64,000 nucleotides of DNA from Prochlorococcus sp. AG-347-L17. GTDB lineage: Bacteria > Cyanobacteriota > Cyanobacteriia > PCC-6307 > Cyanobiaceae. Positions 1 through 11,897 of this stretch are shown one piece after another. The DNA lies in contig QCCN01000006.1 in the NCBI GenBank assembly GCA_003278925.1, positions 42,081-106,080 on the forward strand, read 5' to 3'. The notes below the pieces were generated by a model, which saw only the letters and a list, made by a program, of their open reading frames with translations, was not told where the DNA came from and made no database searches. The position numbers and the translations under genes are program-made. Each line of letters starts with the position of its first letter. Within the stretch, counting starts at the first letter, position 1.

Positions 1-64
1 TAAAAATATATTTTCTTTTCTATAAAAAATAGCTATCTAGAATATAAAGGTACTAAATAATCAA

Positions 65-643
65 ATGAGTTTAAAAGCAATCGAATGTCCTGATGGAGTA
101 TGTCACAGTCATCATGGTGGACATGCTGTTCCACGGCAAGCTATGCAGAAAAACCTAGAAAAGCATGGTAAAGACTGGTGCGAGAAATTAGCAGAGAGAA
201 TTTATGAAATGTCAGTTGATACTTATTCACAGACAGTCATGCCCAGTCTCCACTCAGCAGGTTGGCAAAGAAGACATCTAGATTGGGAATTTAAGCTGGC
301 AGAAAATGATTCTGAACCGGATGAAGCTCTTGTTGAAGGAATTATTAATGCCACAGAAAGCTTTCTAAGGAGTAGTGAGGTTCATCGATTATTTATTCAG
401 GAATTAGTTCAGGGCACATTCGAGGAAGCAAATGACAAAAAAATAATTTCTAAAGCTATAAAATCTATAATTGAAGAAGAAATTGTAAGTTCACTAAGAG
501 AAAAAAAAGAAACTCTTTTGAAGAAAATATCTTCAAAATTAGTTTCAGAAGAAAAAGTTAGCGAGGAACTTGCAATAAATTCAGCCAAAGAGGGTTTCGA
601 GGAAGTCGAAAGGCTTCTTGCAAATCATAGCGAGGCCGTTTAA
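65..643 (+). CDS. conserved hypothetical protein
   Basis: 192 aa ORF with His/Cys-rich N-terminus (CPDGVCHSHHGGH); no recognised family. Confidence 0.75.
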   Translation: MSLKAIECPDGVCHSHHGGHAVPRQAMQKNLEKHGKDWCEKLAERIYEMSVDTYSQTVMPSLHSAGWQRRHLDWEFKLAENDSEPDEALVEGIINATESFLRSSEVHRLFIQELVQGTFEEANDKKIISKAIKSIIEEEIVSSLREKKETLLKKISSKLVSEEKVSEELAINSAKEGFEEVERLLANHSEAV

Positions 644-797
644 TTCTATTTCTTTATATTTTTTTTATAATTAGCTCTAAAATCCGCTCAAATATAAATT
701 AAAGATTAAATTATTGTTTGGAAGTACGAAGTTGTAACTTATTAGACAATATATAAGCTGTTTGATGTGTTTATCTATATACAACTTTTAAGTTTCA

Positions 798-1022
798 ATG
801 GAAAATTTCATTAGAAAAAGGATTGATATTGCAACCTGTTGGGCAACGAACAGAATTTCTGCAATGGATACATTAGAAAGATATGAAGATAGTTACGCAA
901 TTGCAGAAGAATTTAGAGAGTGGATATTACATATAGGCGAAAAGAACGAAAATTTAAAAGATTCTGTTTTAAACTTCCCAAAGGAATTAAAAAAATTATT
1001 AGACCAAAAAATCAACGATTAA
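798..1022 (+). CDS. small hypothetical protein
   Basis: 74 aa ORF, ordinary amino-acid composition; upstream of NTRC. Confidence 0.55.
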   Translation: MENFIRKRIDIATCWATNRISAMDTLERYEDSYAIAEEFREWILHIGEKNENLKDSVLNFPKELKKLLDQKIND

Positions 1023-1101
1023 ATAACAAATCGATCGAGTGGAACCCGCCCTACATTATTTGGGGTTGTTTATTATTATTAAAAGTGAAATTAGCAAATA
1101 A

Positions 1102-2478
1102 ATGGAGAATAAAGAGAACACTTCAAACGTTGAAAATGTTGTAATTATTGGTTCAGGTCCTGCAGGATACACAGCTGCAATTTATGCAGCAAGAGCAAAT
1201 CTTCAACCAATGCTTGTTACCGGATTTAATTCTGGTGGAATTCCTGGAGGCCAATTAATGACTACAACATTTGTTGAAAATTATCCAGGTTTTCCAGATG
1301 GTGTACTTGGCCCTGAATTAATGGATCTAATGAAAGCTCAAGCCGAAAGATGGGGCACTAATTTATACGAGAGTGATGTTGTCTCAATAAATACTGATTC
1401 ACATCCCTTTGAATTAAAAACTTTAGAAGGAACTATAAAATCTAACTCAATTATTATTGCAACTGGAGCAAGTGCAAATAGATTAGGCGTGATAAATGAA
1501 GATAAATTCTGGAGTAGAGGAATAAGTGCTTGTGCAATATGTGATGGAGCGACCCCACAATTTAGAGGTGAAGAATTAGCTGTTATTGGAGGGGGCGACT
1601 CTGCATGTGAAGAAGCAGCATATCTCACAAAGTATGGAAGCAAAGTGCATTTGATTGTTAGATCAGAAAAATTAAGGGCTAGCGCAGCAATGGTAGATAG
1701 AGTAAAAGCTAATCCAAAGATAGAAATTCATTGGAACACAAAAGTTGATAAAGCAGATGGCTCTGAATGGCTTGAGAAAATAGAAACTATTCACTCTCAA
1801 GAAGGTAAAGGGGAAATCAATATAAAAGGTCTTTTTTACGCGATAGGGCACACACCAAATACGAAGTTCTTAGGCAACAAAATTGATTTAGATAATAAAG
1901 GATATATTGCTTGCAAATCAGGAAGACCAGAAACATCTATTGAAGGCATCTTCGCAGCAGGTGACGTTGTCGATTCTGAATGGAGACAAGGAGTTACCGC
2001 TGCAGGAACTGGGTGCATGGCCGCATTAGCTACCGAAAGGTGGCTAGCCGAGAAAAACTTAGCAAAAACTATAGTCAGAGAAACACCCGAACCAGAAAAA
2101 AAACTTAATTCAGCGGATTTTAATGAAGAAGAAGTTAATGAAGATACTTTCGATTCAAATTCTGAATGGCAAAAAGGCAGTTATGCATTAAGGAAACTTT
2201 ATCACGAGAGTAAAAAACCTATCTTAGTAATTTTTAGTTCCCCAAGCTGCGGCCCATGTCATGTTTTAAAACCCCAGTTAAAAAGAGTCATAAAAGAACT
2301 TGATGGTGCAGTTCTTGGCGTTGAAATAGATATTGATAAAGATCAAGATATTGCAAAACAAGCTGGTATTAACGGCACACCAACGGTTCAACTTTTTAAA
2401 GAAAAATTATTAAAAAAACAATGGCAAGGTGTTAAACAAAGAAGTGAGTTTAAAGAAGCTATAAAAAATATTATCTAA
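1102..2478 (+). CDS. trxB: NADPH thioredoxin reductase with C-terminal thioredoxin domain (NTRC type)
   Basis: [19 protein letters not shown] motif, CAICDG redox motif, C-terminal SCGPC thioredoxin motif. Confidence 0.93.
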   Translation: MENKENTSNVENVVIIGSGPAGYTAAIYAARANLQPMLVTGFNSGGIPGGQLMTTTFVENYPGFPDGVLGPELMDLMKAQAERWGTNLYESDVVSINTDSHPFELKTLEGTIKSNSIIIATGASANRLGVINEDKFWSRGISACAICDGATPQFRGEELAVIGGGDSACEEAAYLTKYGSKVHLIVRSEKLRASAAMVDRVKANPKIEIHWNTKVDKADGSEWLEKIETIHSQEGKGEINIKGLFYAIGHTPNTKFLGNKIDLDNKGYIACKSGRPETSIEGIFAAGDVVDSEWRQGVTAAGTGCMAALATERWLAEKNLAKTIVRETPEPEKKLNSADFNEEEVNEDTFDSNSEWQKGSYALRKLYHESKKPILVIFSSPSCGPCHVLKPQLKRVIKELDGAVLGVEIDIDKDQDIAKQAGINGTPTVQLFKEKLLKKQWQGVKQRSEFKEAIKNII

Positions 2479-2487
2479 AGCAACTTT

Positions 2488-2754
2488 TTATTTATTATTT
2501 CTCTTGGGATTATTTTTATTAGTAGTAGGTCTAGCACCACCTGCATTCCTCTCTCTATAAGTTATCCTCCCTCTAGATAGATCATAAGGACTTATCTCAA
2601 CTAACACTTTGTCTCCAGCTAATAATTTAATTCTAAATTTAGTCAATTTACCTGCAGCTCTACATAAACATTGATGTCCTTCAGGTTGTTCTAAGGTAAC
2701 CAAATAAAATCCATTACCCTGCTCTTTTTCTATTACACCTGAAGTTTCAATCAT
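2488..2754 (-). CDS. infA: translation initiation factor IF-1
   Basis: S1-like IF-1 sequence (GVIEKEQGNGFYLVTLE...GDKVLVEISPYDLSRGRITYR). Confidence 0.95.
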   Translation of the reverse strand: MIETSGVIEKEQGNGFYLVTLEQPEGHQCLCRAAGKLTKFRIKLLAGDKVLVEISPYDLSRGRITYRERNAGGARPTTNKNNPKRNNK

Positions 2755-2846
2755 TAATTAATCTTTTACTAAGTACATATTATCAGAAAAAGATTGGCCA
2801 AAATTGATTTAAAAAAAATTACATACGTAAAAATATGCAATTTAAT

Positions 2847-3059
2847 TCAAATTGAAAATTTAATTTCATTAATTATTTGAAGTTGCCCATAATAAAAATT
2901 TGCTTTCGCAATTTTTTCAGAATCTTCTAATTGATCAAAAAAAACAAACCCAAGGCTTTCCCATAATGAAGATCCGCAAACATTATTCAATTCATTTTTT
3001 GCTTCTTTTGCAAAATTATCTAGTTTTCGTTCAAGGTTTTTAGACTTAGAAACAGACAT
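2847..3059 (-). CDS. small hypothetical protein
   Basis: 70 aa ORF in intergenic space on the same strand as neighbours. Confidence 0.55.
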   Translation of the reverse strand: MSVSKSKNLERKLDNFAKEAKNELNNVCGSSLWESLGFVFFDQLEDSEKIAKANFYYGQLQIINEIKFSI

Positions 3060-3115
3060 AATTCAATAATATTTAATATAGTACAAATATACTATCTAAT
3101 TTTAAAATTGCAATA

Positions 3116-4078
3116 TTAAAAAGGTAATCTCTTTTTTTCTTCAATATTAAGATCAGCTTCCATTTCCCTTAATCTTTTAAGTATTTGTTGATAATACTCC
3201 TTTATATAACTCTCTAGAGAGGTCATATCCTCTTTTTTAAGTTCCAATATTTCGAAAGTTTTGCTCATGTCAGCATCTAACGATTCACCACTACTAGTTA
3301 CTTCAGCAAAAGCCAATCGCTCAGCAACATTAAGAGAATCTTGGAAAAAGGAAACTACTTTTTGAGTAACACTAATAAGGAAGGGGGAAACTCTAAAAAT
3401 TTTCGCCTTTTTTTCACTAAATTTTTCACATAAAGATATAACTTCATTTGAATCCCATGCTTTGGGGCCTACTAATGGCAATGATGTTCTGTGAGTTTTT
3501 GGATTATTTACTGCTGCTACAACAACTTTCGCCATATCTTGAGTATTCATATAAGCAATTTTAGTTGGAGTCCCACTCATCCATACTGCTTGACTATCCA
3601 AGATTGGGATTGCGAATTGACCAATAACTCCTTGCATAAAAGCTGCACATTTGAAGATTGTATAGTCTAAATCAGATTTTTCGAGAAGTTTTTCAGTGCA
3701 AAATTTAATGTCCATTAAAGGAACATTTCTAAACTTTTCTGTTAGGAGGATAGAAAGGAATATTACCCTTTTTACGTTTAAAGATTCGCAAGAATTGAAT
3801 AAGTTAAGTTTTCCATCCCAATCAATTTCATAAATACTTTTAGGATCATCTGGCCTACTAGTCGCTGCATCAATAACTACTTCGATATCTTGCAATGCAT
3901 ATTTTATATCAGAAGAATTTAATAAATTACCTTTTGTTAGCTCACAACCCCATTCTTGTAGAAAGGAAGCTTTTCTTGGATTTCTTACAAAGCATCTTAC
4001 TTCATGTCCCTCTTCTATAGCTTGCTTTGCTATTTGTCTACCAAGTGTCCCTGTTGCTCCTACTAAAAGAATCTTCAT
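3116..4078 (-). CDS. ycf39: NAD(P)-binding atypical SDR, Ycf39-like (photosystem II assembly)
   Basis: MKILLVGATGTLGRQIAKQA Rossmann motif; Ycf39-like overall. Confidence 0.85.
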   Translation of the reverse strand: MKILLVGATGTLGRQIAKQAIEEGHEVRCFVRNPRKASFLQEWGCELTKGNLLNSSDIKYALQDIEVVIDAATSRPDDPKSIYEIDWDGKLNLFNSCESLNVKRVIFLSILLTEKFRNVPLMDIKFCTEKLLEKSDLDYTIFKCAAFMQGVIGQFAIPILDSQAVWMSGTPTKIAYMNTQDMAKVVVAAVNNPKTHRTSLPLVGPKAWDSNEVISLCEKFSEKKAKIFRVSPFLISVTQKVVSFFQDSLNVAERLAFAEVTSSGESLDADMSKTFEILELKKEDMTSLESYIKEYYQQILKRLREMEADLNIEEKKRLPF

Positions 4079-4135
4079 ACTTAAGATTTACTTAACTTTA
4101 AGACCATAACTCAAATTATGATGTATTCGTGAGAA

Positions 4136-4234
4136 TCAGTCTCCCTGAAACTTTAATAACAAGGCACCACCAACTAATCCTATTGGTATCAGTATCCAAA
4201 AAACTGCTGCAATACTAAAAATTTCTTTAGCCAT
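4136..4234 (-). CDS. petM: cytochrome b6f complex subunit PetM (not in the ORF track)
   Basis: Own translation: [32 protein letters not shown]; single TM, PetM-like. Confidence 0.9.
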
Positions 4235-4309
4235 AGTAAAATTAAATGATTACTATAATTTACATTCAAAATACATTTATTTGTTAAAAATGTAGATAAT
4301 TCAAATATC

Positions 4310-5269
4310 TTGAAAATTTTTGAATATATGAATAATAATTTAAAAAAAAATATAAACATCCCTAATTACTGGAATTGGAATGGTTTTAAAATTTGTTGGA
4401 GTGTTACAGGCGAAGAAAATGAGATTCCAATTATCTTTCTCCATGGATTTGGAGCAAGTCGAAAACATTGGAGAAACAATTTAGAGTATTTTGCGAAAAA
4501 GAATTTTGCCTCTTATTCTTTGGATTTAATAGGATTTGGGGATTCAGATCAACCTGGGATTAGACAAATTGGAAAATTAAATAATGAGATTTGGTGTGAA
4601 CAAGTGAAAGACTTTATTGCACAGGTAATAAGACCAAAGAATACTGGGAAAGTAATTCTTATTGGCAATTCCCTTGGATCACTAGTTGCTTTAACATGTG
4701 CTGTTTCATTAGAGGATCAGATTGCAACAGTTATTGCATCGCCTTTACCAGATCAAATTCTAGAAAATAAAAAGTCCATAACAAAAAAAACATCATTTAA
4801 AAAATTTCAAGATAGATTCATAACAATATTTTTTTTGTTTTTCCCTTTGGAGATTATTTTATTTTTAATAACTAAATTAGGGGTTATTAAACTGGGACTA
4901 AATTCTGCCTATTTCAAAAAAGATAATATTGATCGCGAACTAATAGATTTGGTAACAAAACCAGTTTTAAGGAGAAATTCAGCTAGATCATTAAGAGCAA
5001 TGTGTATTGGAATGTCTTCTAGAGATGAAAAATTTAAAGCTTCATACCTTTTGAGAAAACTTAGCGCTTCAAAAAAAGTTCCTTTTTTATTGATTTGGGG
5101 CGAAAAAGATAATTTCATACCTTTGTTTGTTGGTAAAAAGATTGCAAATTTCCATAGATGGGTAAAATTAAAAATAGTATCCAATTCAGGGCATTGTATT
5201 CATGATGAAGACCCTTCAGTATTCAATAGAATTTCTTATGAATGGATTAGAGATTTAAAAACCTTTTAA
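4310..5269 (+). CDS. alpha/beta hydrolase
   Basis: IFLHGFGASRKHWRNN oxyanion region, GNSLGS nucleophile elbow, GHCIHDEDP; TTG start, ATG alternative at 4328. Confidence 0.85.
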   Translation: MKIFEYMNNNLKKNINIPNYWNWNGFKICWSVTGEENEIPIIFLHGFGASRKHWRNNLEYFAKKNFASYSLDLIGFGDSDQPGIRQIGKLNNEIWCEQVKDFIAQVIRPKNTGKVILIGNSLGSLVALTCAVSLEDQIATVIASPLPDQILENKKSITKKTSFKKFQDRFITIFFLFFPLEIILFLITKLGVIKLGLNSAYFKKDNIDRELIDLVTKPVLRRNSARSLRAMCIGMSSRDEKFKASYLLRKLSASKKVPFLLIWGEKDNFIPLFVGKKIANFHRWVKLKIVSNSGHCIHDEDPSVFNRISYEWIRDLKTF

Positions 5270-5272
5270 AAT

Positions 5273-5797
5273 ATGAAACATACATTATCAGTTCTTGTAG
5301 AAGATGAATCAGGAGCCTTGAGTAGAATCTCAGGTCTCTTCGCTAGAAGGGGATTCAACATAGATAGCCTTGCAGTAGGACCCGCAGAATCTAAAGGGAT
5401 TTCAAGGTTAACAATGGTAGTAGAGGGTGATGATGAAACTCTTCAACAAATGACTAAGCAACTTAATAAATTATTCAATGTTCTGGGAGTTGTAGATTTT
5501 ACTAATCTCGCAGCTGTTGAAAGGGAATTGATGTTACTAAAAGTTTCATCTAAAGAAGATACTAGGAGTAATATCCTTGATATAGTACAAATTTTCCGTG
5601 CAAAAGTTGTTGATGTATCAGATATGGCCTTAACTCTCGAGGTAGTTGGAGATCCTGGGAAGTTAGTTGCTCTAGAGAAATTACTCGAGCCATACGGCAT
5701 ACTTGAAATAGCGAGGACTGGTAAGGTAGCTCTTAAACGCTCTTCAGGAGTTAATACAGAAATGTTGAAAATAAATAAATATTCTCTAGAAATTTAA
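5273..5797 (+). CDS. ilvH: acetolactate synthase small subunit
   Basis: ACT domain [37 protein letters not shown]. Confidence 0.95.
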   Translation: MKHTLSVLVEDESGALSRISGLFARRGFNIDSLAVGPAESKGISRLTMVVEGDDETLQQMTKQLNKLFNVLGVVDFTNLAAVERELMLLKVSSKEDTRSNILDIVQIFRAKVVDVSDMALTLEVVGDPGKLVALEKLLEPYGILEIARTGKVALKRSSGVNTEMLKINKYSLEI

Positions 5798-6405
5798 TTA
5801 GATATCTGGACTGTCTTTATGAAGTCTTCTTTATTGATTTTTTCGAGTACGTCTAATCCTTTAATAATCTTTCCAAAAATCGAATATCTTCCATCTAGTT
5901 CTGGGATCTTAGTCGTTACAAAAAAAAATTCAGTAGATGAAGACTTATTCTTACCGCTTTTAACCATAGCGATTGATCCACTTTCAAAAGTATTAACTAA
6001 ATTTACTGTTTCACTAGGATTTTTTATTTGATAGTTATATCTTGGTTTTATTTCTTCTTTGAATTTTATTTCTAAAGGTATTGTTGGAATTGTCTTATTC
6101 AGGTTTTGTTTTCGTTCTATATAAGATTTATTTTCTGGATTAACGCCGCCATGTATAAACCTTATTTGAGGATAATTTATTATTTTATAAAATTTTTTAT
6201 TTTCATAAATATTATTGTCTATGTTTTCCAGAAAATTAGATACTGTTACTGGGTTATCTTTACCAAATAATTCCACCTCAAAATCACCTTTTGAAGTTTT
6301 AAAATTAACTAATTTATTACTCTTAATACAACTAAATTTAAGTTTTTGGCAGTAATAATTTGAATCAATCTTACTTTTATAACTACAAGCTTGAACCAAA
6401 AACAA
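5794..6405 (-). CDS. cyclophilin-type peptidyl-prolyl cis-trans isomerase, lipoprotein-like
   Basis: [26 protein letters not shown]...FIHGG...; N-terminal hydrophobic stretch with Cys. Confidence 0.85.
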   Translation of the reverse strand: MFLVQACSYKSKIDSNYYCQKLKFSCIKSNKLVNFKTSKGDFEVELFGKDNPVTVSNFLENIDNNIYENKKFYKIINYPQIRFIHGGVNPENKSYIERKQNLNKTIPTIPLEIKFKEEIKPRYNYQIKNPSETVNLVNTFESGSIAMVKSGKNKSSSTEFFFVTTKIPELDGRYSIFGKIIKGLDVLEKINKEDFIKTVQISN

Positions 6406-6446
6406 AACCTGTATAAAAGATAATATTTTTAAAAAATATTTTTTTT

Positions 6447-7004
6447 TTATTTTAGGCCCTCCAAATTAACATCTAAAAATTTAGCTAAACGAGCCCCTTC
6501 TTCTTCAACCTGAAGCAGTGGTTTAAGTTCACCTGCTCCGCTTAAAGGGAGAGGTTTTTTTCTACCTTTTAATACTAAAGCAATTCTTCTTCTAGGATTA
6601 AATCCCTCGCTTATATCCAACTTAACAGATTTAATTTCATCAAAATTTAATTTAACTTCAACATCTTTAAATAATCCCTTTCTTTTTATTTCTACAGATT
6701 TTGAGGATTTATCAAAATAATTACTCCCTGAACCAAAGTTTATGTAAACCAGATACCACAAGTAAAAATTTAATAAATTAGCTATCACTCCGTATGCTCC
6801 CATTATTATTCCTTGAGGGATAAACAACAAAGTTGAAGGATTTCCTAAAGGTAATAAATCCCTTCCTGTGTAGCTAGATATAGAGGCCAAAAGAAAACCA
6901 ATACCTCCTATAGTCAACATTCCTCCAATAATATAATTTGAAATTTTTCTTGATCCACCAATTTTTTGTTCGATTTTATCGAATGACGTGAGGTCTGAAT
7001 TCAT
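6447..7004 (-). CDS. ycf4: photosystem I assembly protein Ycf4
   Basis: Ycf4-type sequence (YTGRDLLPLGNPSTLLFIPQGIIMGAYG). Confidence 0.93.
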   Translation of the reverse strand: MNSDLTSFDKIEQKIGGSRKISNYIIGGMLTIGGIGFLLASISSYTGRDLLPLGNPSTLLFIPQGIIMGAYGVIANLLNFYLWYLVYINFGSGSNYFDKSSKSVEIKRKGLFKDVEVKLNFDEIKSVKLDISEGFNPRRRIALVLKGRKKPLPLSGAGELKPLLQVEEEGARLAKFLDVNLEGLK

Positions 7005-7186
7005 TTTTATCTTTTTTTAGAGCCTAATCCAGATAATTTAACAAACTAAGGGAGTATTCTTACCTAATTTTTAATAAAAAAGTCAGGAAAGCTTTACAAG
7101 GCATTTCAGATATACAAATATTTCCCCACATTACTCTCAATCTTTGTTACAGTCACTGCGTATCCCGAAGCTAAAAACGATTTCTC

Positions 7187-8263
7187 ATGACGATCGCAGT
7201 TGGTAGCGCCCCACAAAGAGGATGGTTTGATGTCCTCGATGATTGGTTGAAGCGCGACCGCTTTGTATTTATTGGTTGGTCCGGACTACTTCTACTTCCT
7301 TGTGCATATCTTGCTATAGGTGGTTGGTTCGTCGGAACAACATTTGTTACCTCTTGGTACACACATGGAGTTGCAAGCTCATACCTTGAAGGTTGTAACT
7401 TTTTAACAGCAGCTGTAAGCACCCCTGGTGATGCCATGGGACACAGTCTTCTATTTTTATGGGGTCCTGAAGCCCAAGGTAGTTTCGTAAGATGGCTACA
7501 GCTTGGTGGACTTTGGAACTTCGTTGCATTACATGGAGTATTTGGCCTAATTGGTTTTATGCTTCGTCAGTTTGAAATTGCTGGCCTTGTTGGAATTAGA
7601 CCATACAACGCTCTAGCATTTTCAGCAGTAATTGCAGTATTCACAAGTATTTTCCTTATTTATCCTTTAGGACAGCATAGTTGGTTCTTCGCACCTTCAT
7701 TCGGGGTTGCAGCAATCTTCCGTTACATTCTGTTCATTCAAGGTTTTCACAATATTACTTTAAATCCATTTCACATGATGGGTGTTGCTGGGATTCTTGG
7801 TGGTGCTCTACTTTGTGCTATTCACGGAGCTACAGTACAAAATACTTTGTATGAAGATACAAGTATTTATACAGATGGTAAGGTTCAAAGTTCAACATTT
7901 AGAGCTTTTGACCCAACTCAAGAAGAAGAAACTTATTCAATGATTACAGCGAATAGATTCTGGAGTCAAATCTTCGGTATTGCTTTCTCAAACAAGCGTT
8001 TCTTACATTTCTTGATGCTATTTGTACCTGTTATGGGTATGTGGACATCTTCAATAGGTATTGTCGGCTTAGCACTTAACTTAAGAGCTTATGATTTCGT
8101 AAGCCAAGAAATCCGTGCAGCAGAGGATCCAGAATTTGAAACTTTCTATACAAAAAATATACTTTTGAACGAAGGTATGCGAGCATGGATGTCTTCTGTG
8201 GATCAACCACACGAAAACTTTGTATTCCCTGAGGAGGTTCTTCCACGTGGAAACGCCCTTTAA
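7187..8263 (+). CDS. psbD: photosystem II D2 protein
   Basis: Near-canonical D2 sequence, 358 aa. Confidence 0.98.
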   Translation: MTIAVGSAPQRGWFDVLDDWLKRDRFVFIGWSGLLLLPCAYLAIGGWFVGTTFVTSWYTHGVASSYLEGCNFLTAAVSTPGDAMGHSLLFLWGPEAQGSFVRWLQLGGLWNFVALHGVFGLIGFMLRQFEIAGLVGIRPYNALAFSAVIAVFTSIFLIYPLGQHSWFFAPSFGVAAIFRYILFIQGFHNITLNPFHMMGVAGILGGALLCAIHGATVQNTLYEDTSIYTDGKVQSSTFRAFDPTQEEETYSMITANRFWSQIFGIAFSNKRFLHFLMLFVPVMGMWTSSIGIVGLALNLRAYDFVSQEIRAAEDPEFETFYTKNILLNEGMRAWMSSVDQPHENFVFPEEVLPRGNAL

Positions 8264-9629
8264 TAATTTATTAAGAGCTCCAAACCAAAGTATTGAGGAA
8301 ACTGGTTATGCCTGGTATGTAGGTAACGCTAGATTAATCAATTTATCTGGACGTTTATTAGGAGCTCACATTGCTCACTCTGGACTAATCGTCTTTTGGG
8401 CGGGAGCAATGATGCTCTTTGAGGTTAATCATTTTACTTTTGATAAACCAATGTGGGAGCAAGGTTTAATCTGTATGCCACACGTTGCAATGTTTGGCTA
8501 TGGAATAGGCCCAGGTGGTGAAGTTACTGATATCATGCCTTTCTTCCAAGCAGGCGTGGTTCACTTGATAGCTTCCGCTGTACTTGGTTTTGGTGGTATT
8601 TACCATTCATTAGCAGGTCCAGAAAAACTTGAAGAAGATTTTCCATTTTTCTCAACCGATTGGAGAGATAAAAATCAAATGACAAATATCCTCGGATACC
8701 ATTTGATTGTTCTAGGTGTAGGTGCATTAGCATGGTCAGTAAACTGGTGTTTTATTGGCGGTGCATATGACACATGGGCACCTGGTGGTGGTGAAGTCAG
8801 ACTTGTAAACCCAACCTTAGATCCAAGAGTCATTCTTGGTTATCTATTTAGATCTCCATGGGGAGGAGCTGGTTCAATAATCGGTGTTAATTCCATTGAA
8901 GATATTGTTGGTGGACATGTTTACGTGGGTATTACTGCAATTATTGGAGGAATATTCCATATCTTTACCAAACCTTTTGGATGGGCTAGAAGAGCTTTTA
9001 TCTGGAATGGTGAAGGACTATTAAGTTACGCTCTTGGTGGAATTTGTGTAGCAAGTTTTATTGCTTCAACTTTCATCTGGTTTAACAACACTGCTTACCC
9101 TTCTGAGTTTTATGGCCCAACTAATGCTGAAGCTTCACAGGCTCAAAGCTTTACTTTCCTAGTGAGAGATCAAAGAATTGGAGCTAACGTAGGTTCAACA
9201 ATGGGACCAACAGGTTTAGGTAAGTATCTCATGAGATCTCCTACTGGTGAAATTATATTTGGTGGTGAAACAATGAGATTTTGGGATTTCAGAGGCCCAT
9301 GGTTAGAGCCTTTAAGAGGACCTAATGGATTGAGCCTTGAGAAAATTCAAAATGATATTCAGCCTTGGCAGGTAAGAAGAGCTGCTGAATATATGACTCA
9401 TGCTCCAAACGCTTCTATCAACTCTGTTGGTGGAATCATTACAGAGCCTAATGCTGTTAACTTCGTTAACTTAAGACAATGGTTAGCTGCAGCTCAATTC
9501 TTCCTAGGATGGTTTACATTCATTGGTCATCTTTGGCATGCTGGACGTGCTAGAGCAGCCGCTGCCGGTTTCGAAAAAGGAATCGACAGGAAGAGTGAAC
9601 CAGCTCTAGAAATGCCTGATTTAGATTAA
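8247..9629 (+). CDS. psbC: photosystem II CP43 protein
   Basis: GTG start at 8247 ([13 protein letters not shown]) preceded by GAGGAGG; 17 bp overlap with psbD. The ORF-track start at 8220 is too early. Confidence 0.95.
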   Translation: METPFNNLLRAPNQSIEETGYAWYVGNARLINLSGRLLGAHIAHSGLIVFWAGAMMLFEVNHFTFDKPMWEQGLICMPHVAMFGYGIGPGGEVTDIMPFFQAGVVHLIASAVLGFGGIYHSLAGPEKLEEDFPFFSTDWRDKNQMTNILGYHLIVLGVGALAWSVNWCFIGGAYDTWAPGGGEVRLVNPTLDPRVILGYLFRSPWGGAGSIIGVNSIEDIVGGHVYVGITAIIGGIFHIFTKPFGWARRAFIWNGEGLLSYALGGICVASFIASTFIWFNNTAYPSEFYGPTNAEASQAQSFTFLVRDQRIGANVGSTMGPTGLGKYLMRSPTGEIIFGGETMRFWDFRGPWLEPLRGPNGLSLEKIQNDIQPWQVRRAAEYMTHAPNASINSVGGIITEPNAVNFVNLRQWLAAAQFFLGWFTFIGHLWHAGRARAAAAGFEKGIDRKSEPALEMPDLD

Positions 9630-9650
9630 TTTCTACCTCAACTAAAAAAA

Positions 9651-9678
9651 GCCCTATCTTTTGATAGGGTTTTTTTTT
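9651..9678 (+). terminator. rho-independent terminator after psbDC
   Basis: CCCTATC-TTTT-GATAGGG followed by a T run. Confidence 0.85.
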
Positions 9679-9689
9679 GCTCAATTTTA

Positions 9690-10301
9690 TTATCTATATA
9701 AATTTTCTCTAAGCCATGGCAAACTTAATCCCATTACATTACTGAAGCAACCCTCTATTTTTTCTATATATTTACCCCCAATACCTTCTAAGGCAAATCC
9801 CCCGGCGCAATATAAAGGTTCATTTGTATCTACGTAACTCTTAATTTCCCAATCTTCCAAATTAGAAAAATAAACTCTTGAACTTACTGTTTTTTTTATT
9901 ATTTCAGTGATTTTAAAAATTTTGGAAGTTGAATCAAAACTCCCAATTATTAGTGTATGACCAGTATGTAAAAATCCAAATTCTCCAGACATTTTTTTCC
10001 ATCTATTAAATGCTTCCTCTTTATTAGATGGTTTTCCATAAGCTTCTCCTTTAAATTCAAAAATTGAATCGCACCCAAGTATTTCCAAAGGACCATAATT
10101 AAATTCTTCGGGCAATGATACGTTTTGAATATTTCCAGATATATTATTAGCCTTTTGAAAAGATAATTCCAAAGCTAAATTAAATATATTCTTTTCTTGA
10201 ATAGTAGTTTCATCAAAGTCACTTGATATTTGGATAAATTCGATTTGACAATTTTCTAGTAATTTCTTTCTAGATTGAGAAGCAGAGGCTAGAATTAACA
10301 C
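9690..10301 (-). CDS. maf: Maf-like nucleotide pyrophosphatase
   Basis: [16 protein letters not shown] motif and [18 protein letters not shown]. Confidence 0.9.
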   Translation of the reverse strand: MLILASASQSRKKLLENCQIEFIQISSDFDETTIQEKNIFNLALELSFQKANNISGNIQNVSLPEEFNYGPLEILGCDSIFEFKGEAYGKPSNKEEAFNRWKKMSGEFGFLHTGHTLIIGSFDSTSKIFKITEIIKKTVSSRVYFSNLEDWEIKSYVDTNEPLYCAGGFALEGIGGKYIEKIEGCFSNVMGLSLPWLRENLYR

Positions 10302-10367
10302 AAATTTTTTACCAAATTATAATTCAATTTAATAATTAATAAATTTTAAAATTAATATAAATTACTA

Positions 10368-11897
10368 ATGGAGTTAGAAGCAAAATTACATGAAATAAAG
10401 AAACCAATAATGGTCCTAGGTACTTCCAGTGGAGCAGGTAAATCGTTAACCGTTACTGCTATTTGCAGGATTCTTAAAAATTTAGGAGAAGAACCAATAC
10501 CTTTTAAAGGACAAAATATGAGTAACAATGCTTGGGTTGATTGGGAAGGTGGAGAGATGGCATATTCACAAGCACTTCAAGCTTTTGCTTGTGGTATTAA
10601 TCCCTCTGCAGAGATGAATCCCATTTTATTAAAACCACAAGGAAACTCAATAAGCGAGGTAATTCACCTTGGCAAAAGCATAGGGACCACAACCGCACAA
10701 AATTACTATAAAGATTGGGTTTCCCCAGGCTGGGAAGTAATTAAAAAAAGTTTAAAGTCTATTTATGAAGAGAATCCAAATTGCCGTTTAATTATCGAAG
10801 GGGCTGGAAGTCCGGTAGAGATGAATTTAATTCATAGAGATCTGACTAATTTAAGAGTTGCTAAGTATTTAAATGCAAATTGCATTTTGGTTACTGATAT
10901 TGAAAGGGGAGGCGTATTTGCACAAATAATTGGTACTCTTGAATTAATGAAGCCTGAAGAAAAGAAGCTTATTAAGGGAATTATTATAAATAGATTCAGA
11001 GGAGACCTTTCATTATTTGAAGATGGGAAAAAATGGATAGAGAATAAGACTCAAATCCCTGTTATTGGCATTATTCCATGGTTAAATGATTCATTTCCTC
11101 CAGAGGATTCTTTAGATTTAATAGAGAAAAAATCACTTTCTAAAAATCCTGAAATCAAAGTTGGAATTATAAAATTACCATCTATAAGTAACTTCTCGGA
11201 TTTTGATCCCCTAGAAAATGAAGAAACAATATTTATTGAATGGATTAGAAAATCACAAAACCTAAGTAAGTATGACTTCATTATTCTGCCGGGCAGTAAA
11301 CAAACAATTAAAGATCAAATATTTCTTGAAAATTCTGGCTTATCTAAGGATATAAGGGACTATTCAAAAAACCAAGGAAATATTATTGGCATATGTGGAG
11401 GTTTACAAATGTTAGGGACTACACTTGAAGATCCGTATTTTAAAGAGGGTTCCAAAAATTATTCTGAACAAAAAATTAAAGGTATTGGATTACTTCCATT
11501 AAAAACGACTTTCTTTAAAAAAAAATTAACACGTCAAATCAACTCTAAATCTATATGGCCGTGCCAATCAGAAATTAATGGATTTGAAATTCATAATGGT
11601 CAAACTGTATTAGATGACATCCAAAGTTCATTAATGATTAATCCTATTTTTGAAGATTCAGATCTTGGTTGGTACAAAGAAAATAATAAAGGAGGAACTA
11701 TTGCAGGCACATACATTCATGGGATCTTTGAAAATGACAGTTGGAGAGCACAATATATTAATTTAATAAGGAAGAGTAAAAATCTACCAATATTAAATAA
11801 AAACTCAATATCGTATAAAGAGAAGAGACAATCCATTATTGATAATCTTGCGAATGAATTTCACAAACATTTAAATCTCAAATCATTTTTAAATTGA
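10368..11897 (+). CDS. cobQ: cobyric acid synthase
   Basis: MVLGTSSGAGKSLTVTAICRIL...GQNMSNNA, GICGGLQMLG, TYIHGIFEND. Confidence 0.95.
   Translation: MELEAKLHEIKKPIMVLGTSSGAGKSLTVTAICRILKNLGEEPIPFKGQNMSNNAWVDWEGGEMAYSQALQAFACGINPSAEMNPILLKPQGNSISEVIHLGKSIGTTTAQNYYKDWVSPGWEVIKKSLKSIYEENPNCRLIIEGAGSPVEMNLIHRDLTNLRVAKYLNANCILVTDIERGGVFAQIIGTLELMKPEEKKLIKGIIINRFRGDLSLFEDGKKWIENKTQIPVIGIIPWLNDSFPPEDSLDLIEKKSLSKNPEIKVGIIKLPSISNFSDFDPLENEETIFIEWIRKSQNLSKYDFIILPGSKQTIKDQIFLENSGLSKDIRDYSKNQGNIIGICGGLQMLGTTLEDPYFKEGSKNYSEQKIKGIGLLPLKTTFFKKKLTRQINSKSIWPCQSEINGFEIHNGQTVLDDIQSSLMINPIFEDSDLGWYKENNKGGTIAGTYIHGIFENDSWRAQYINLIRKSKNLPILNKNSISYKEKRQSIIDNLANEFHKHLNLKSFLN

Noticed and set aside
920-1144. ORF overlapping 798..1022 and the NTRC start
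   Set aside because: Overlaps two better-supported genes in another frame; KR-rich translation of AT-rich DNA with no family.
1338-1643. ORF on minus strand inside NTRC (also 1836..2018)
   Set aside because: Fully antisense to a clear NTRC gene; composition typical of a shadow ORF.
7171-7529. Minus-strand ORFs antisense to psbD (7171..7437, 7347..7529)
   Set aside because: Shadow ORFs of the highly conserved D2 gene; no independent evidence.
8533-8733. Minus-strand ORF antisense to psbC
   Set aside because: Shadow ORF of conserved CP43.
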